The notes: generated by a model from the letters alone, not told the origin. A stretch of 64,000 bases of DNA from Pseudoalteromonas sp. MSK9-3 (GCF_003590335.1 NZ_MIET01000004.1:1-64000), one strand, 5' to 3'. Positions 37,009 through 46,902 are shown, counted from the stretch's first letter. Made by a program: numbers and translations.

Positions 37009-37452
37009 TTATAGCCCTTGCTGCCAACTTTTTAACCAAGGCTCAACGGGTTCCCACGGTTCAAAGTACTCGCCCGCATCAACATCTAAACGCGGCTTTA
37101 ACACCGTGGCATTTAACTCCTTTACTACCTGCTCTATGTGTTTACCTGCGCCGCAAAATGTCTCACCATAGCTTCTGTCACCTAAGGCGATCACACCCAC
37201 TTTTTTACCCGTCAGCATAGGTGACTTGCTTTGCATTTGGGTAATAAGCGGCTCTAAATTATCTGGGATATCCCCAGCGCCAGTGGTCGAAGAGACAAAT
37301 AACATATTGTCAGCTTGCTTCACCTGTTTGAGAGCGCCACTGTCAAACACTTCGGCCTCATGGCCCTGCGCGACTAAAGACTTTTTAACTTCTGCGGCTA
37401 AATTATCCGCGTTGCCATACATACTTCCAACAAAAATTGACACGACTGCCAT
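37009..37452 (-). CDS. yqcA: flavodoxin YqcA
   Basis: A short-chain flavodoxin: FMN phosphate loop VGSMYGNADNLA (about 8-19), SSTTGAGDIPDN (about 54-65) and GVIALGDRSYGETFCGAGK (about 85-103). YqcA has been connected with electron supply in queuosine or related tRNA modification, but its role is unsettled. Its start overlaps the truC stop by one base (TAATG), so it is translationally coupled, as in the E. coli truC-yqcA pair. MioC is a related alternative, but the context favours YqcA. Confidence 0.88.
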   Translation of the reverse strand: MAVVSIFVGSMYGNADNLAAEVKKSLVAQGHEAEVFDSGALKQVKQADNMLFVSSTTGAGDIPDNLEPLITQMQSKSPMLTGKKVGVIALGDRSYGETFCGAGKHIEQVVKELNATVLKPRLDVDAGEYFEPWEPVEPWLKSWQQGL

Positions 37453-38186
37453 TACTCATAATCCTTCTCTTGGTTAGGCCAGCCTAATTGAGTGCAGATA
37501 CTAAGCATTTGCTCACCCAACTTGGCTTTTATAGTTACTGTTTTCTGAGTGTAAGGATGGATAAATTTTAACGAACTTGCAAACAACATTAAGCGTCGAT
37601 ACTCAAAATGCTCAATGAAAAAATGATTCTGCTTGTTATCACCATGATTTACATCGCCGAGGATCGGGTGTGCCAAATAGTTTAAATGTCGACGTATCTG
37701 GTGTTTTCTACCTGTTTTAGGAAAGCACTCTACCAAGGAATAGCGGATTGTTGGGTATTTACCAAATGGGATAGGGAGGCTTGCTTGATGCAAGCAGTTG
37801 ATCTGAGTTTGTGCTTCTTGTGGGGCTTTATCTTGATCTGCAAATTTATCAGCTATTTTATCAAGCTCTTCTTTTAACGGCCTATCTACAAATGTCGAGT
37901 CCGGCGCAAAGCCACGTACTAATGCCAAATACCGTTTTTCAATATGACCATCTATGAATATTTGATTCATATCACGGGCTGCTTCGGAGCTCAGCGCGAA
38001 AAGTAATACTCCAGATGTTGGCCTATCTAAACGGTGTACGGGGAACACATGCTGCCCGAGTTGGTCTCGCAGCATTTGTACCGCAAATTGTGTTTCTCTT
38101 TTATCGAGTAAGGAGCGGTGTACCAGTAACCCTGAAGGCTTGTTTATTGCGACATAGTTTTCATCTTGAAAAATAATTTCTAACAC
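37452..38186 (-). CDS. truC: tRNA pseudouridine(65) synthase TruC
   Basis: TruC makes pseudouridine 65 in tRNA. The catalytic aspartate lies in FPVHRLDRPTSGVLLF (about residue 54), and KTGRKHQIRRHLNYLAHPIL is the second RluA-family motif. There is no S4 domain, as expected for TruC. Length 244 aa. It begins three bases after the yqcC stop and overlaps yqcA by one base: a tight yqcC-truC-yqcA operon. Confidence 0.94.
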   Translation of the reverse strand: MLEIIFQDENYVAINKPSGLLVHRSLLDKRETQFAVQMLRDQLGQHVFPVHRLDRPTSGVLLFALSSEAARDMNQIFIDGHIEKRYLALVRGFAPDSTFVDRPLKEELDKIADKFADQDKAPQEAQTQINCLHQASLPIPFGKYPTIRYSLVECFPKTGRKHQIRRHLNYLAHPILGDVNHGDNKQNHFFIEHFEYRRLMLFASSLKFIHPYTQKTVTIKAKLGEQMLSICTQLGWPNQEKDYE

Positions 38187-38189
38187 GCC

Positions 38190-38510
38190 CTACCTCCCGC
38201 TCAATGTGTCATCAAGTTCAATAAGTACTGTGTGCAATGATAAAAAACAAGCATGATTCGAGAAGTGCACCTCAGCCATTGGCGCAATAGACACCTTGGT
38301 TGGTAACGGTAAACGTGCATCCAATAACTGCTGTAGTTTAGGAATAAACACAAACTGTAACCACTGTTCAAATTGCAAAGTGTCGCAACAAAAAGGCTCT
38401 GAAGACAGCAGTTTTTTTGGCTCAATTGGCGCTAACTGCCAAAGCTGCGCATCGATTAGTACATGGGTTAATCGTCTGAGTAATTCATTAACTTGGGTAT
38501 TCTTTGACAT
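38190..38510 (-). CDS. yqcC: YqcC family (DUF446) protein, 106 aa
   Basis: A small helical protein with the family pattern LLRRLTHVLIDAQLWQLAPI (about 10-29), PFCCDTLQFEQWLQFVFIPK (about 36-55) and a final MAEVHFSN segment. Function unknown; it is always found next to truC in enterics and relatives. It is the first gene of the operon, with a three-base gap to truC. Confidence 0.9.
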   Translation of the reverse strand: MSKNTQVNELLRRLTHVLIDAQLWQLAPIEPKKLLSSEPFCCDTLQFEQWLQFVFIPKLQQLLDARLPLPTKVSIAPMAEVHFSNHACFLSLHTVLIELDDTLSGR

Positions 38511-38648
38511 TATTTGCTCTTATCAGAGATTCATTTTTATACATAATTCAGTGATTATACCCGCGCAATAGGGCATTCCCCAACACAAGCTTATCAGCGC
38601 TGTAAATTGCAGGTATAATCTAGCTATATTTCCTAACTAGCATGAATT

Positions 38649-39677
38649 ATGACAGCGCAAATCTCAACTCTTGGAGAATTACTTTCAGCCGCAGGTACTC
38701 AGTGGCGGGCTTATGACATTGGCCGCAGGATCACAAAATTAGACAAAAAACAGTTTGCGCAGATTGAAAGTACCTTAACGCCGTATCCATACCCTTTAGC
38801 AGGACATGCCTTATTGGCGATACAGTTTTGGGATAACAATGCGACGTTAGACCCTTATGTCTGGTTTTTAAAGTTTCCACTTGATGAGCAAAGTAAACTC
38901 GTCGCTGCCAGCCGAGATCATTTCGCCAACATGGTAGTAGAAGCACTTGGTACTGAAATTACTGGGGAACAAGCACAAGGCAAACTAGATAATAACCCGT
39001 ATGTGTTTACACCAAATGCGAATAAATTAGCCGCTTTTAACGCACTATTAAAACGTGAAATAAACCGCCCAGCATCACAATACTATGAATATGCCGAACT
39101 CTACTTTGCTGGTAACTTACCTGAAGATGCATGGCAAAACTTAGCTGTACAAGGGTTGGCTGATTTTGCTTTTCGATTAGATCATGGTAAAAATGCCGAG
39201 CACCTGAATGCCTCATGGTCGTCATTACCAATGCCTGTAAAACAGCCTCTTAGCGCTATGCTTGAGCATGTTGCTGGCAACACGCAATTCAGTGAACTCC
39301 TTTACAAAGACTGCATAACCGCCCTTAAGAATAAGCAACTCGACGTCCTGATTTGTAATTTAAGAGCATTGTCTGCCAGCAAGGCCCAGGGACTATTACT
39401 GCAAGCGGTTGACCAAATACTGGCCGATGAACTCGCGAATGAAGCCGATGTACTGCTAACTTTAACCGGCCGTTGTTGGTCAGCATTTAGTGAACAAAGC
39501 CGATTGTTTATTCTATTAGATAAAGCAGCACACAACACCCAAGTTGATGGTTTATTTACAAGTATTTTTGCCGATTTGGTTGCAATTCCAAGCCTGCGCC
39601 CTCATGTTTTAAGTATTCTAAGAGCAGAAAATCGCAGCGAAACATTATCGCGGGCAATTGGTAGGTTATTTTCGTAA
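38649..39677 (+). CDS. DUF3549 family protein, 342 aa
   Basis: Soluble, alpha-helical, with the family start ISTLGELLSAAGTQWRAYDI and the conserved YPYPLAGHALLAIQFWD (about 46-62). It is divergent from yqcC and runs directly into the DUF3301 gene (TAAATG, no gap), the neighbourhood seen throughout Alteromonadales and Vibrio. Its function is not known. Confidence 0.85.
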   Translation: MTAQISTLGELLSAAGTQWRAYDIGRRITKLDKKQFAQIESTLTPYPYPLAGHALLAIQFWDNNATLDPYVWFLKFPLDEQSKLVAASRDHFANMVVEALGTEITGEQAQGKLDNNPYVFTPNANKLAAFNALLKREINRPASQYYEYAELYFAGNLPEDAWQNLAVQGLADFAFRLDHGKNAEHLNASWSSLPMPVKQPLSAMLEHVAGNTQFSELLYKDCITALKNKQLDVLICNLRALSASKAQGLLLQAVDQILADELANEADVLLTLTGRCWSAFSEQSRLFILLDKAAHNTQVDGLFTSIFADLVAIPSLRPHVLSILRAENRSETLSRAIGRLFS

Positions 39678-39980
39678 ATGGCAACACTTTGGATTTTAAT
39701 ACTCACAGGCGCAGTGATTACGTTTTTTTGGTTTAGTCGTCAATTTGCCGAATCAGCTAAACAGCATGCTGAACGTCAAGCTGAACGACTGCAAGTGCAG
39801 TTATTAAGCGTGGCCTGTCAAAAACGACGTTTGGGTATTTTGCGAAACGGTAAACCCGGTATCAAAAGCCAATTTATGTTTGAGTTTAGCTCTGATGGCG
39901 AAACCGTTTATCAAGGTGTGCTTCATCTAGAGAACTGTCACTTACTAAAATCAGATATTCCGCCTCACCGGATCAGCTAA
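39678..39980 (+). CDS. DUF3301 family membrane protein, 100 aa
   Basis: One N-terminal membrane helix (about 3-19, LWILILTGAVITFFWFS) followed by a short helix with many Gln, Glu and Arg (AKQHAERQAERLQVQLLSVA) and a beta-rich end (FMFEFSSDGETVYQGVLHLE). The family has no known function. The start codon follows the DUF3549 stop directly, so the two are translated together. Confidence 0.87.
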   Translation: MATLWILILTGAVITFFWFSRQFAESAKQHAERQAERLQVQLLSVACQKRRLGILRNGKPGIKSQFMFEFSSDGETVYQGVLHLENCHLLKSDIPPHRIS

Positions 39981-40012
39981 CTCTGTTTATATCGTTTTAA
40001 ACACAAAGACAT

Positions 40013-40037
40013 AGAGCAAAGGGCACTCCTTTGCTCT
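40013..40037 (+). terminator. hairpin after the DUF3301 gene, possible terminator
   Basis: AGAGCAAAGG and CCTTTGCTCT form a perfect 10-bp stem with a five-base loop. No T run follows, so termination would be weak or rho-dependent. Confidence 0.35.
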
Positions 40038-40120
40038 GGCAACATCACCCCACCTCATATCACTACTAACCTGTCATAGATGTGGTACTGTCTTAGTTAT
40101 AAAATGCTAAGGAGCAGCCC

Positions 40121-41175
40121 ATGAATAAAATTAAAGCCATTAAGCCAAATGCACTCAAACAAGGTGCAACCATCGCTATTTTATCCCCTTCTTGGGGTGG
40201 ACCTTCTGTATTTCCCCATATTTATCAGCAAGGTCTTAAAAACCTCAAGGCAATGGGGTTTAACATCATAGAGTACCCCAGTGCCACAGCACCTGATAGC
40301 GCGTTATTTACAAACCCCGAAATGCGCGCCGCTGACATTAATGACGCATTTGCTAACCCCCAAGTAGATGGTATTATTGCGACGATTGGTGGCTCTGATT
40401 CTGCACGTATATTGCGCTATTTAGATATGGACATCATCACAGCAAACCCAAAGCTTTTCATGGGGTATTCAGATACAACCACCCTCACAACCTACCTAAA
40501 TCAGCATGGATTGGTCACGTTCAATGGTCCTTCGGTTATGGGGGGTTTGCCCAGCTACACAACCACAGTGCTGAATATCAACGCTATGTATCAACGCAAT
40601 TACTATCTCCACCAACAGAACAAGTGTTACCAATATTTTCACATTATTACCACGGCTACCCTGATTGGCAAAATACCTCACAATGTGGAGCGCTATCAGA
40701 ACCGATAAATAATTCTGGTCCGATTTTTGTTCAAGGTAAAGGCAGTGCTACAGGCTCACTATTTGGAGGGTGTATCGAGGTACTCGAAATGCTCAAAGGC
40801 ACACACTACTGGCCTGCGCCGGCATTTTGGCATAAAAAAGTGTTTTTTTTAGAAACATCGCAAGAAAAGCCAAGCATTGATTATGTACAGTACTGGCTTA
40901 GAAATTACGGCGTAATGGGTATATTTCAGCAGTTATCCGGGCTGATGATTGGCAGGCCCAGAGATTACAGTAACGACGAGCAAATACATTTAATCAACAC
41001 AGTACAGAGCGTTGTTAAAGATGAGTTCAATTGCCCTCATTTGCCCATTGTATGTAACCTTGATTTTGGCCATACCGACCCTCAAATGATACTACCGCTG
41101 GGTATTACTATTGAAATAGACTGCGAGCATCAGCGTTTGTCACTCTTAGAGTCGGCCTTTCAAGCCCCGAACTAA
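40121..41175 (+). pseudogene. S66-family peptidase (LD-carboxypeptidase/MccF-like), frameshifted
   Basis: S66 serine peptidases cleave muropeptide L,D bonds or microcin-like peptides. Part one (40121-40546) has the nucleophile in TIGGSDSARIL (Ser94). Part two, in the -1 frame from 40546, reads FAQLHNHSAEYQRY and goes on to the catalytic Glu in FLETSQEKPS and His in NLDFGHTDPQ. Joined, they give about 350 residues, the normal length, with all three catalytic residues. The break is in a six-G run (40540-40545); seven G would restore the frame. It may be a mutation, a sequencing error, or a slippage site. Unedited, the first frame ends at 40708 without Glu or His. Confidence 0.8.
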
Positions 41176-41210
41176 AGTTGGGGCTATGCGCAATCCAACA
41201 TAAAGTCGAT

Positions 41211-43919
41211 TTAATGCGCATACTTTACAAGTACCCGCTCCAAATCACTTTGTTTATAAGGCTTATGAATAAAGTCTTTAATACCTAACAATGCAGCTTG
41301 CTGTTTTTCCTCTTTACCCACGCTCGCACTTAGGATCACGATTGAAATATGCTTGAGATTCTCATCATTCTTTATATGTTTAGAGGCGGTGAAACCATCC
41401 ATTACTGGCATTTGTAAATCCATCAAAATGATATCTGGCTGCTGTACTTTTAAGTATTCAAGGGCCTGTTGACCATCATTTGCAAAGTCACACCCAAGCC
41501 CTAAATTCAGTAAATGTTTTTGTACTACAATTTGGTTAATTTTATTGTCTTCAACAACTAACACCTTCATGTCTTTATAGTGGTCGCATTGCTCAGTAGC
41601 TGTACTATCCATTTGCTCTGCTGATAATCTCGAATACTCCGTTTCGTTATGTATTTTAAGCTTTAGAGCAACCGTAAACTCGCTGCCGACCCCTTCTTGA
41701 CTTACGACTGAGATTTCACCCCGCATTAATATACAAAGCTGTTTAACAATCGAAAGCCCAAGACCTGTGCCTCCGTAATTTCGCGTTGTCGAACTCTGTG
41801 CTTGTGCAAATGCATTAAATAGACGCTGTTGATCCTCGGCTTTAATACCAATCCCCGTATCAATCACTTTTATGGTTAGCAGCCTATCGTCATCTTGGTC
41901 TCTACAGTGACAATCAAGCCTAATACTCCCCTTAGGCGTAAATTTAAGAGCATTATTCAATAAGTTAATTAATATCTGCTTAAAACGAAGCTCATCACCT
42001 TCAACTTGCTTGCTATACTGCTCATCGTGATTAAATTCTATCTTAATCGACTTTTCAGCCGCCAAATGTGACAGCATCCCAATCACGGAGGCCGTGACTT
42101 CTTCAGGCTTAAAGACTTTTGAATCAAGGTCTAACTGGCCAGCCTGCATTTTTGAAAAATCTAGCACGTCATTTACCGTACTTAATAGGATTGCCGATGC
42201 ATCGCTGATCCGCGCGAGGTAATCTAGTGCAATGTGGTCTTCAGTCTCTTTGCTCGCCAATTCCGTAAACCCAATAATGGCATTCAATGGCGTCCGATAT
42301 TCATGACTGACATTGGCTAAAAATAGATTTTTTGCGTCATTTGCCAATATTAATTCATGGTTTTTCTCAGTTAACTCATGTGTGCTTGCTTTCACTTTTT
42401 TTTCTAAACTGGTGTTGAATGACACAATGAAAAACACAAACATCACACAGATCACACCCAATAAACAGCCCACAAAGACGATGATAAAGTCGACCCAATT
42501 GATCAAGTTAACAGCAAAGCTGTCAGAACTAGAAAATCGAATAACCCCTTGTTTATCAAACAAAGTAAATGCCACATTATGGGCAATAAAATGTTCCGGC
42601 TCATAACTGGGGTGAGAAAATACATTTCCATCCCCAAAGCTAATTTGGTATGTAAATATCCCTTCTCTCTCTGCGGTATACATCGGATCTAATAACAGTT
42701 CCAATTCTAGTACCACTTCAACAAAGCCAATTAAAGACGCTAAGCTAGGTGGCGTCGCTTTTTTAAAAATAGGATAGTAAACAACAACGCCATCGGTTTT
42801 ATCTTGCTGTTGTACTAACGCGAAAATATCTGTAACCGCAAAGTTTTTAGCCGCAATAGCCTGCTTAATCGTTTTACCTGCAAAGGGATGAGTAGAGACA
42901 TCCAGCCCTATCACTGTCTGATTTTCATCTAATGGGTAGGTATAATATATGGGCAAATAATAAGGCTGCTGTGGCGACTCTTGGAACCCTGTTGATGTTT
43001 GTTGTTTAATATGCATCGGCTTGGCATACAGCTTTTGCATACTGGACTCAAACTGAGTACGCGCTTGTTGTGTAATTAATGGGATCCAACCAATCGCCCT
43101 GACTCTCACTTCGGTATTTTGTATAATAGAAGTGAACGCACTAAATTCCTCTTTCGTGACCTGCTCACTGGCCTGAAAGTACGCTTCAAGTGCTTTTAAA
43201 TACAACTTAATGGTCGATTGAGTACTGTTGATCTGCTCAACAAAAGAGACCGTCCCATTGACAAATTGCTGCTTTTGGTCGCGGTTAAAATTGTTACTTG
43301 ATACAAAATAGACAAAGCAAATAATAGAAAAGCAAAATAAACTGGTAATAATCGCCGCCGATGCTTTTCGTGCTTTTTTAACAAACATATTGGGATATAA
43401 AAATAAGAATACAGGCGTTAATAGCACAACACTAAAAAAATCTCCTACCCATTTTGTCACACCAACATACAGCAGTGTTTGCTGCGGCAGCTCTAAGTAA
43501 TAAAACAACACCAAATAAATTGTCGCGCCGCCAAGTAACATGGCGACTGGCCCTGTGAGCAATAAAAATTTAATGATCTCAAAAGGCACTGAGATTCGAA
43601 TAGGGACTTGAGAAAACAGTAAGACTAACTGACGACTCACAACGAGCTGCGCCGTACTCAATACGGCCAAAATATAAGCTGCTTCTGTTGGTAAACTTGC
43701 GATTAAAGAGTCTTGCGGAAGTGATAAAAGCAAAGAGATACAAACACCAACCAAAACTGGCCAGCCTTTTAATAAATAAAGCCCGAGTGCAACCCCTGTT
43801 GCAGGCCAGATCACACTCGCATACCCAAAAGGAACTAAAAATTGATTACCAAATTGAACCAGCAAAAAATGTGTAATACACGCAAAAAAAACAATAGCTA
43901 GCTTATTCAAGTTACCCAC
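41211..43919 (-). CDS. hybrid sensor histidine kinase with MASE1 and CHASE domains, 902 aa
   Basis: Order: eight-helix MASE1 membrane domain (about 5-190), CHASE extracytoplasmic sensor (about 225-420), membrane helix (about 463-490), HisKA with His539 in SHEYRTPLNAIIGFT, HATPase with NLLNNALKFT, DTGIGI and GGTGLGLSIVK, and a C-terminal receiver (about 780-900, DIILMDLQMPVMDG). Such proteins phosphorylate their own receiver and pass phosphate to an Hpt protein, not present here. The gene is alone between the S66 gene and the desaturase. The signal is unknown. Confidence 0.92.
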   Translation of the reverse strand: MGNLNKLAIVFFACITHFLLVQFGNQFLVPFGYASVIWPATGVALGLYLLKGWPVLVGVCISLLLSLPQDSLIASLPTEAAYILAVLSTAQLVVSRQLVLLFSQVPIRISVPFEIIKFLLLTGPVAMLLGGATIYLVLFYYLELPQQTLLYVGVTKWVGDFFSVVLLTPVFLFLYPNMFVKKARKASAAIITSLFCFSIICFVYFVSSNNFNRDQKQQFVNGTVSFVEQINSTQSTIKLYLKALEAYFQASEQVTKEEFSAFTSIIQNTEVRVRAIGWIPLITQQARTQFESSMQKLYAKPMHIKQQTSTGFQESPQQPYYLPIYYTYPLDENQTVIGLDVSTHPFAGKTIKQAIAAKNFAVTDIFALVQQQDKTDGVVVYYPIFKKATPPSLASLIGFVEVVLELELLLDPMYTAEREGIFTYQISFGDGNVFSHPSYEPEHFIAHNVAFTLFDKQGVIRFSSSDSFAVNLINWVDFIIVFVGCLLGVICVMFVFFIVSFNTSLEKKVKASTHELTEKNHELILANDAKNLFLANVSHEYRTPLNAIIGFTELASKETEDHIALDYLARISDASAILLSTVNDVLDFSKMQAGQLDLDSKVFKPEEVTASVIGMLSHLAAEKSIKIEFNHDEQYSKQVEGDELRFKQILINLLNNALKFTPKGSIRLDCHCRDQDDDRLLTIKVIDTGIGIKAEDQQRLFNAFAQAQSSTTRNYGGTGLGLSIVKQLCILMRGEISVVSQEGVGSEFTVALKLKIHNETEYSRLSAEQMDSTATEQCDHYKDMKVLVVEDNKINQIVVQKHLLNLGLGCDFANDGQQALEYLKVQQPDIILMDLQMPVMDGFTASKHIKNDENLKHISIVILSASVGKEEKQQAALLGIKDFIHKPYKQSDLERVLVKYAH

Positions 43920-44075
43920 CCTATTCCATAGACACTGACAAAATTACACCATGAATATATGTATAAATAATGTAGTTGACCCCAATTTAGACCCAGCCAT
44001 CGTTCATCAAAGTATAGTGTAAATTCTGTCTAGCCTCCTGCTGAAACCTTGGAAAGGTTCAGGTTAATCACTATG

Positions 44076-45092
44076 CTACTCGTGTTTGACTGGCGCTGTC
44101 TCTGCCGCATGGTAAAAGTTAGCCCGCTTAAGACTGTGGATATCATTAAAACGTACACCATGACGTTTCATAACCGGCAATATCCGCCGACTAATTAATT
44201 GCCGGATATAAAAAGGTTGATTGGGTAAAAAGTGATGTATGGTGTGTGTGTAACCAAAGTTAAAGCAAAATAACTGGAATGGCGCAAATACCCAATGGGT
44301 AAGCACTTGGGTCTGCTGTAACATATTACGCACCCCACCATAATAATGCATAGATGACGTAATAAAGTTCAGGCTTGAAGAGCGAATGATATTCGGTGCA
44401 ATTAAAACCACCATTAAAAAGTCAACCCACGCCATCCCACTTACTACCCACTCGGGATAAATGACGCTTCCTTGTAACCACCAATCAATACTATGAAAGG
44501 TAATAAAGCCATACAAAACCCCAAAGTATGCGGTGGTGATCGGAAACCCAGCATTAAAAACGGTAAAAAACTTAAACCCGTCTATTTCTTGTTTAAATTG
44601 CTTTCGAGAGAGCATTAACCCTAATAAACCATCAACAATTGAGATAAATCTAAGTATGGGATTTTTAGCCCCATTTCCAACCAAACGTTCCTCTATGTCT
44701 TGCTCAGTTCCCGACACTTTATGGTGATGTAAATGAATCGTTCGTCGATACCAAGGGTTAACGGTATTTGGTCGCATTAACCACACAATCAACATCATCG
44801 AATTATGGACAAAGGGGTGTCGTTTAAAATACAACTTGTGGATCAAATCGTGTTCTACTTCATGTGCGACCGATGTCAGCAGCGCGATAATAAATATACT
44901 CAACAAAACAGGAAGATATGAAATAAAATACAACCATGCCACGCCTAACATACCTGACAAAGACAGCAGTAAAAACAGCAGTCCAAGCATATCTTGATAA
45001 GCTAAAATGGAATATTTCGACCGAACTCGCTGTTCTTCTGATTTAATTGTTTGCACAATGGCTTGAATATGCTGATTGGGTGACGTGTCCAT
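44076..45092 (-). CDS. membrane fatty acid desaturase family protein, 338 aa
   Basis: Three histidine clusters typical of di-iron membrane desaturases/hydroxylases are present: HEVEHDLIH (about 77-85), HLHHH (about 120-124) and THTIHH towards the C-terminus. Hydrophobic pairs of helices lie at about 35-72 and 170-250. The substrate (acyl lipid, carotenoid or alkane) cannot be told. It is monocistronic. A TTGATT-16-TATCAT pair upstream, in the 45093-45448 gap, is a weak promoter candidate. Confidence 0.85.
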   Translation of the reverse strand: MDTSPNQHIQAIVQTIKSEEQRVRSKYSILAYQDMLGLLFLLLSLSGMLGVAWLYFISYLPVLLSIFIIALLTSVAHEVEHDLIHKLYFKRHPFVHNSMMLIVWLMRPNTVNPWYRRTIHLHHHKVSGTEQDIEERLVGNGAKNPILRFISIVDGLLGLMLSRKQFKQEIDGFKFFTVFNAGFPITTAYFGVLYGFITFHSIDWWLQGSVIYPEWVVSGMAWVDFLMVVLIAPNIIRSSSLNFITSSMHYYGGVRNMLQQTQVLTHWVFAPFQLFCFNFGYTHTIHHFLPNQPFYIRQLISRRILPVMKRHGVRFNDIHSLKRANFYHAAETAPVKHE

Positions 45093-45395
45093 AGTTCAAA
45101 TTTAACAAGGCAGATGACATTGATGATAACCTAACAGAGCACTAAATCAATCGGCTAATAGCCTGTTATTTATCTTAATTATGCACTTTAAGTATGAACC
45201 GTTCTTGATAACCTCAGCTCTGGATAAGCGAATTTGCCCAATAAAGCTATTTTTCTCACTCTCGGCGTTGCTTTCATTTGCAATAGCCCGCTATGACGGC
45301 ATAAAAGCGCCTTGATATTGAGCAAAATATCATCATTGGATTGTAGTTAAGTTTGTTTTCAAAACATTTTCTATTCCCAAACCTGAGGTTAGAAA
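45093..45395. other. intergenic region upstream of the desaturase gene
   Basis: No reading frame with family features or RNA-like structure is seen. It should hold the desaturase promoter on the minus strand, and ends at the racemase terminator. Confidence 0.5.
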
Positions 45396-45430
45396 ACAAC
45401 AGTATTAACTCCCGCCGTTAATACTGTTGA
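45396..45430 (-). terminator. terminator of the racemase operon
   Basis: AACAGTATTAAC and GTTAATACTGTT form a perfect 12-bp stem with a seven-base loop; on the minus strand TTTTCT follows. It lies about 20 bases past the racemase stop. Confidence 0.7.
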
Positions 45431-45448
45431 CATGACCCAAGCACACTA

Positions 45449-46138
45449 TCAGCTTAAAGCAAACTCTACAGCCGCATTGGCATGAATTTCAGCTGTATCG
45501 AACAATGGAATATCTGTATCTTGCTGAGAGATTAATAACCCTATTTCAGTGCAGCCTAACACCACGCCCTGCGCCCCCTGATGTTGTAACAAGTTAATGA
45601 TATCAAGATACTGCTGTTTAGAATCCTCTCTAATATCACCCAAACATAACTGTTGATAAATAATATCATGTATCACTGTCTGCTCGTCATCGGTGGGGAC
45701 AACCACATCAACTCCTCGCTGCTCTAACCTAGTTTTGTAAAAGGGTTCACTCATCGTGAACCTTGTGCCAAGTAAAGCAACTTTGGTCACGCCTTTGGCA
45801 ATAAGTACCCGGGCTGTTGTATCTGCAACATGTATTAAAGGCAAAGACACCGTGGCTGCGACTTCATCTGCCACTTTGTGCATGGTATTAGTACAAATCA
45901 TAATACACTGCGCACCAGCGGCCTCTAAGCTACGTGCTGAGCTTTTTAACAATTCAGCACTTAACTGCCAATCACCAGCTTGTTGCATCGCTTCTACCTC
46001 TGCAAAATCAACACTGTTCAACACAATTTTCGCACTGTGCAAGCCACCTAAACGCGCTTTAATCCCCTGATTAATTATTCGATAATAGCTGGCGGTAGAC
46101 TCCCAACTCATTCCGCCAATTAAGCCTACTGTTTTCAT
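45449..46138 (-). CDS. aspartate/glutamate racemase family protein
   Basis: Cofactor-independent racemase with the two catalytic cysteines: Cys82 in IMICTNTMHK and Cys196 in GVVLGCTEIGLL. The N-terminal KTVGLIGGMSWESTASYY is that of the YgeA/broad-specificity aspartate racemase group. I start at 46138 (229 aa), just after the TAA of the GST gene (46142-46140); the longer frame would run into that gene. D-amino acids made by such enzymes go to peptidoglycan or are exported; the substrate here is uncertain. Confidence 0.9.
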   Translation of the reverse strand: MKTVGLIGGMSWESTASYYRIINQGIKARLGGLHSAKIVLNSVDFAEVEAMQQAGDWQLSAELLKSSARSLEAAGAQCIMICTNTMHKVADEVAATVSLPLIHVADTTARVLIAKGVTKVALLGTRFTMSEPFYKTRLEQRGVDVVVPTDDEQTVIHDIIYQQLCLGDIREDSKQQYLDIINLLQHQGAQGVVLGCTEIGLLISQQDTDIPLFDTAEIHANAAVEFALS

Positions 46139-46139
46139 A

Positions 46140-46799
46140 TTATGACTCCCGTTCTTTGCCCGCTTCATCAATCGCCACAATGTCAGTTTCTTTAAGTGCA
46201 TCGGCTATCCAACATTGTAAATCAGAACAATTTAACACTGTTTCCATATAGCGTGATGCATCTTCATTCAAAGTGATCCCATAAGTCTTAAAGCGTAAAG
46301 CCACTGGCGCAAACATGGCATCAACGATAGACCACGAACCAAATAGCCAATCGCCTTGTCCGGCGAATTTTTGCATTTGATCACACCAAATTTGCTCTAT
46401 ACGCGTGATGTCTTTTTTAGCCTGCTCACTTAACTCAACATATCGTGTAGCACGAATATTCATCGGCATTTCATTTCGAATGCCATTAAAGCCAGAGTGC
46501 ATTTCGCACGCCAATGCGCGCGCTTTAGCTCGCATCAACTGTTCTGATGGCCAGCCAGCACCTGACATGTAAGCATCATTGATATATTCACAAATTGCCA
46601 ACGAATCCCATACCGCTATCTCATTATCAATTAACGTGGGGACCTTTAAAGTAGGCGTCACACTCTCAAGTCGCTTGTAAAACTCAGGCGTATCTAAAGT
46701 AAGCTTTACCTCGCTAAAGTTAACCCCTGATTTAGCAAGCATTAACCATGCTCGCAATGACCATGATGAATAATTTTTGTTCCCTATAAATAGCTGCAT
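46140..46799 (-). CDS. glutathione S-transferase family protein, 219 aa
   Basis: Thioredoxin-like N-terminal domain (about 1-75; QLFIGNKNYSSWSLRAWLML, VPTLID, DSLAICEYI) with the helical C-terminal domain (about 90-205, CEMHSGFNGIRNEM). The start resembles the group with NKNYSSWS that is close to maleylacetoacetate isomerases and YfcF-like GSTs. It is the first gene of a two-gene operon with the racemase and is divergent from a LysR regulator. Substrate unknown. Confidence 0.88.
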   Translation of the reverse strand: MQLFIGNKNYSSWSLRAWLMLAKSGVNFSEVKLTLDTPEFYKRLESVTPTLKVPTLIDNEIAVWDSLAICEYINDAYMSGAGWPSEQLMRAKARALACEMHSGFNGIRNEMPMNIRATRYVELSEQAKKDITRIEQIWCDQMQKFAGQGDWLFGSWSIVDAMFAPVALRFKTYGITLNEDASRYMETVLNCSDLQCWIADALKETDIVAIDEAGKERES

Positions 46800-46875
46800 A
46801 GCCTGACCTTGTTTTATTTAAGTTGCTATTAACTTAGCCATTATTTTTGCTACTGACTAACGGATTATTTTGATA

Positions 46876-46902
46876 TAACCTATCAACATATCTAATAGGT
46901 TA
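46876..46902 (+). promoter_or_regulatory. LysR-type operator between the GST gene and the LysR gene
   Basis: TAACCTAT (46876-46883) and ATAGGTTA (46895-46902) are perfect inverted arms separated by 11 bases, which is the T-N11-A recognition box of LysR-type regulators. It sits 10 bases before the LysR start and upstream of the divergent GST-racemase operon, so it likely serves autoregulation and divergent control. Confidence 0.7.

Noticed and set aside
41162..41186. AGCCCCGAACT/AGTTGGGGCT hairpin at the end of the S66 gene
   Set aside because: It has a bulge and no T run; it could help termination but is too weak to list.
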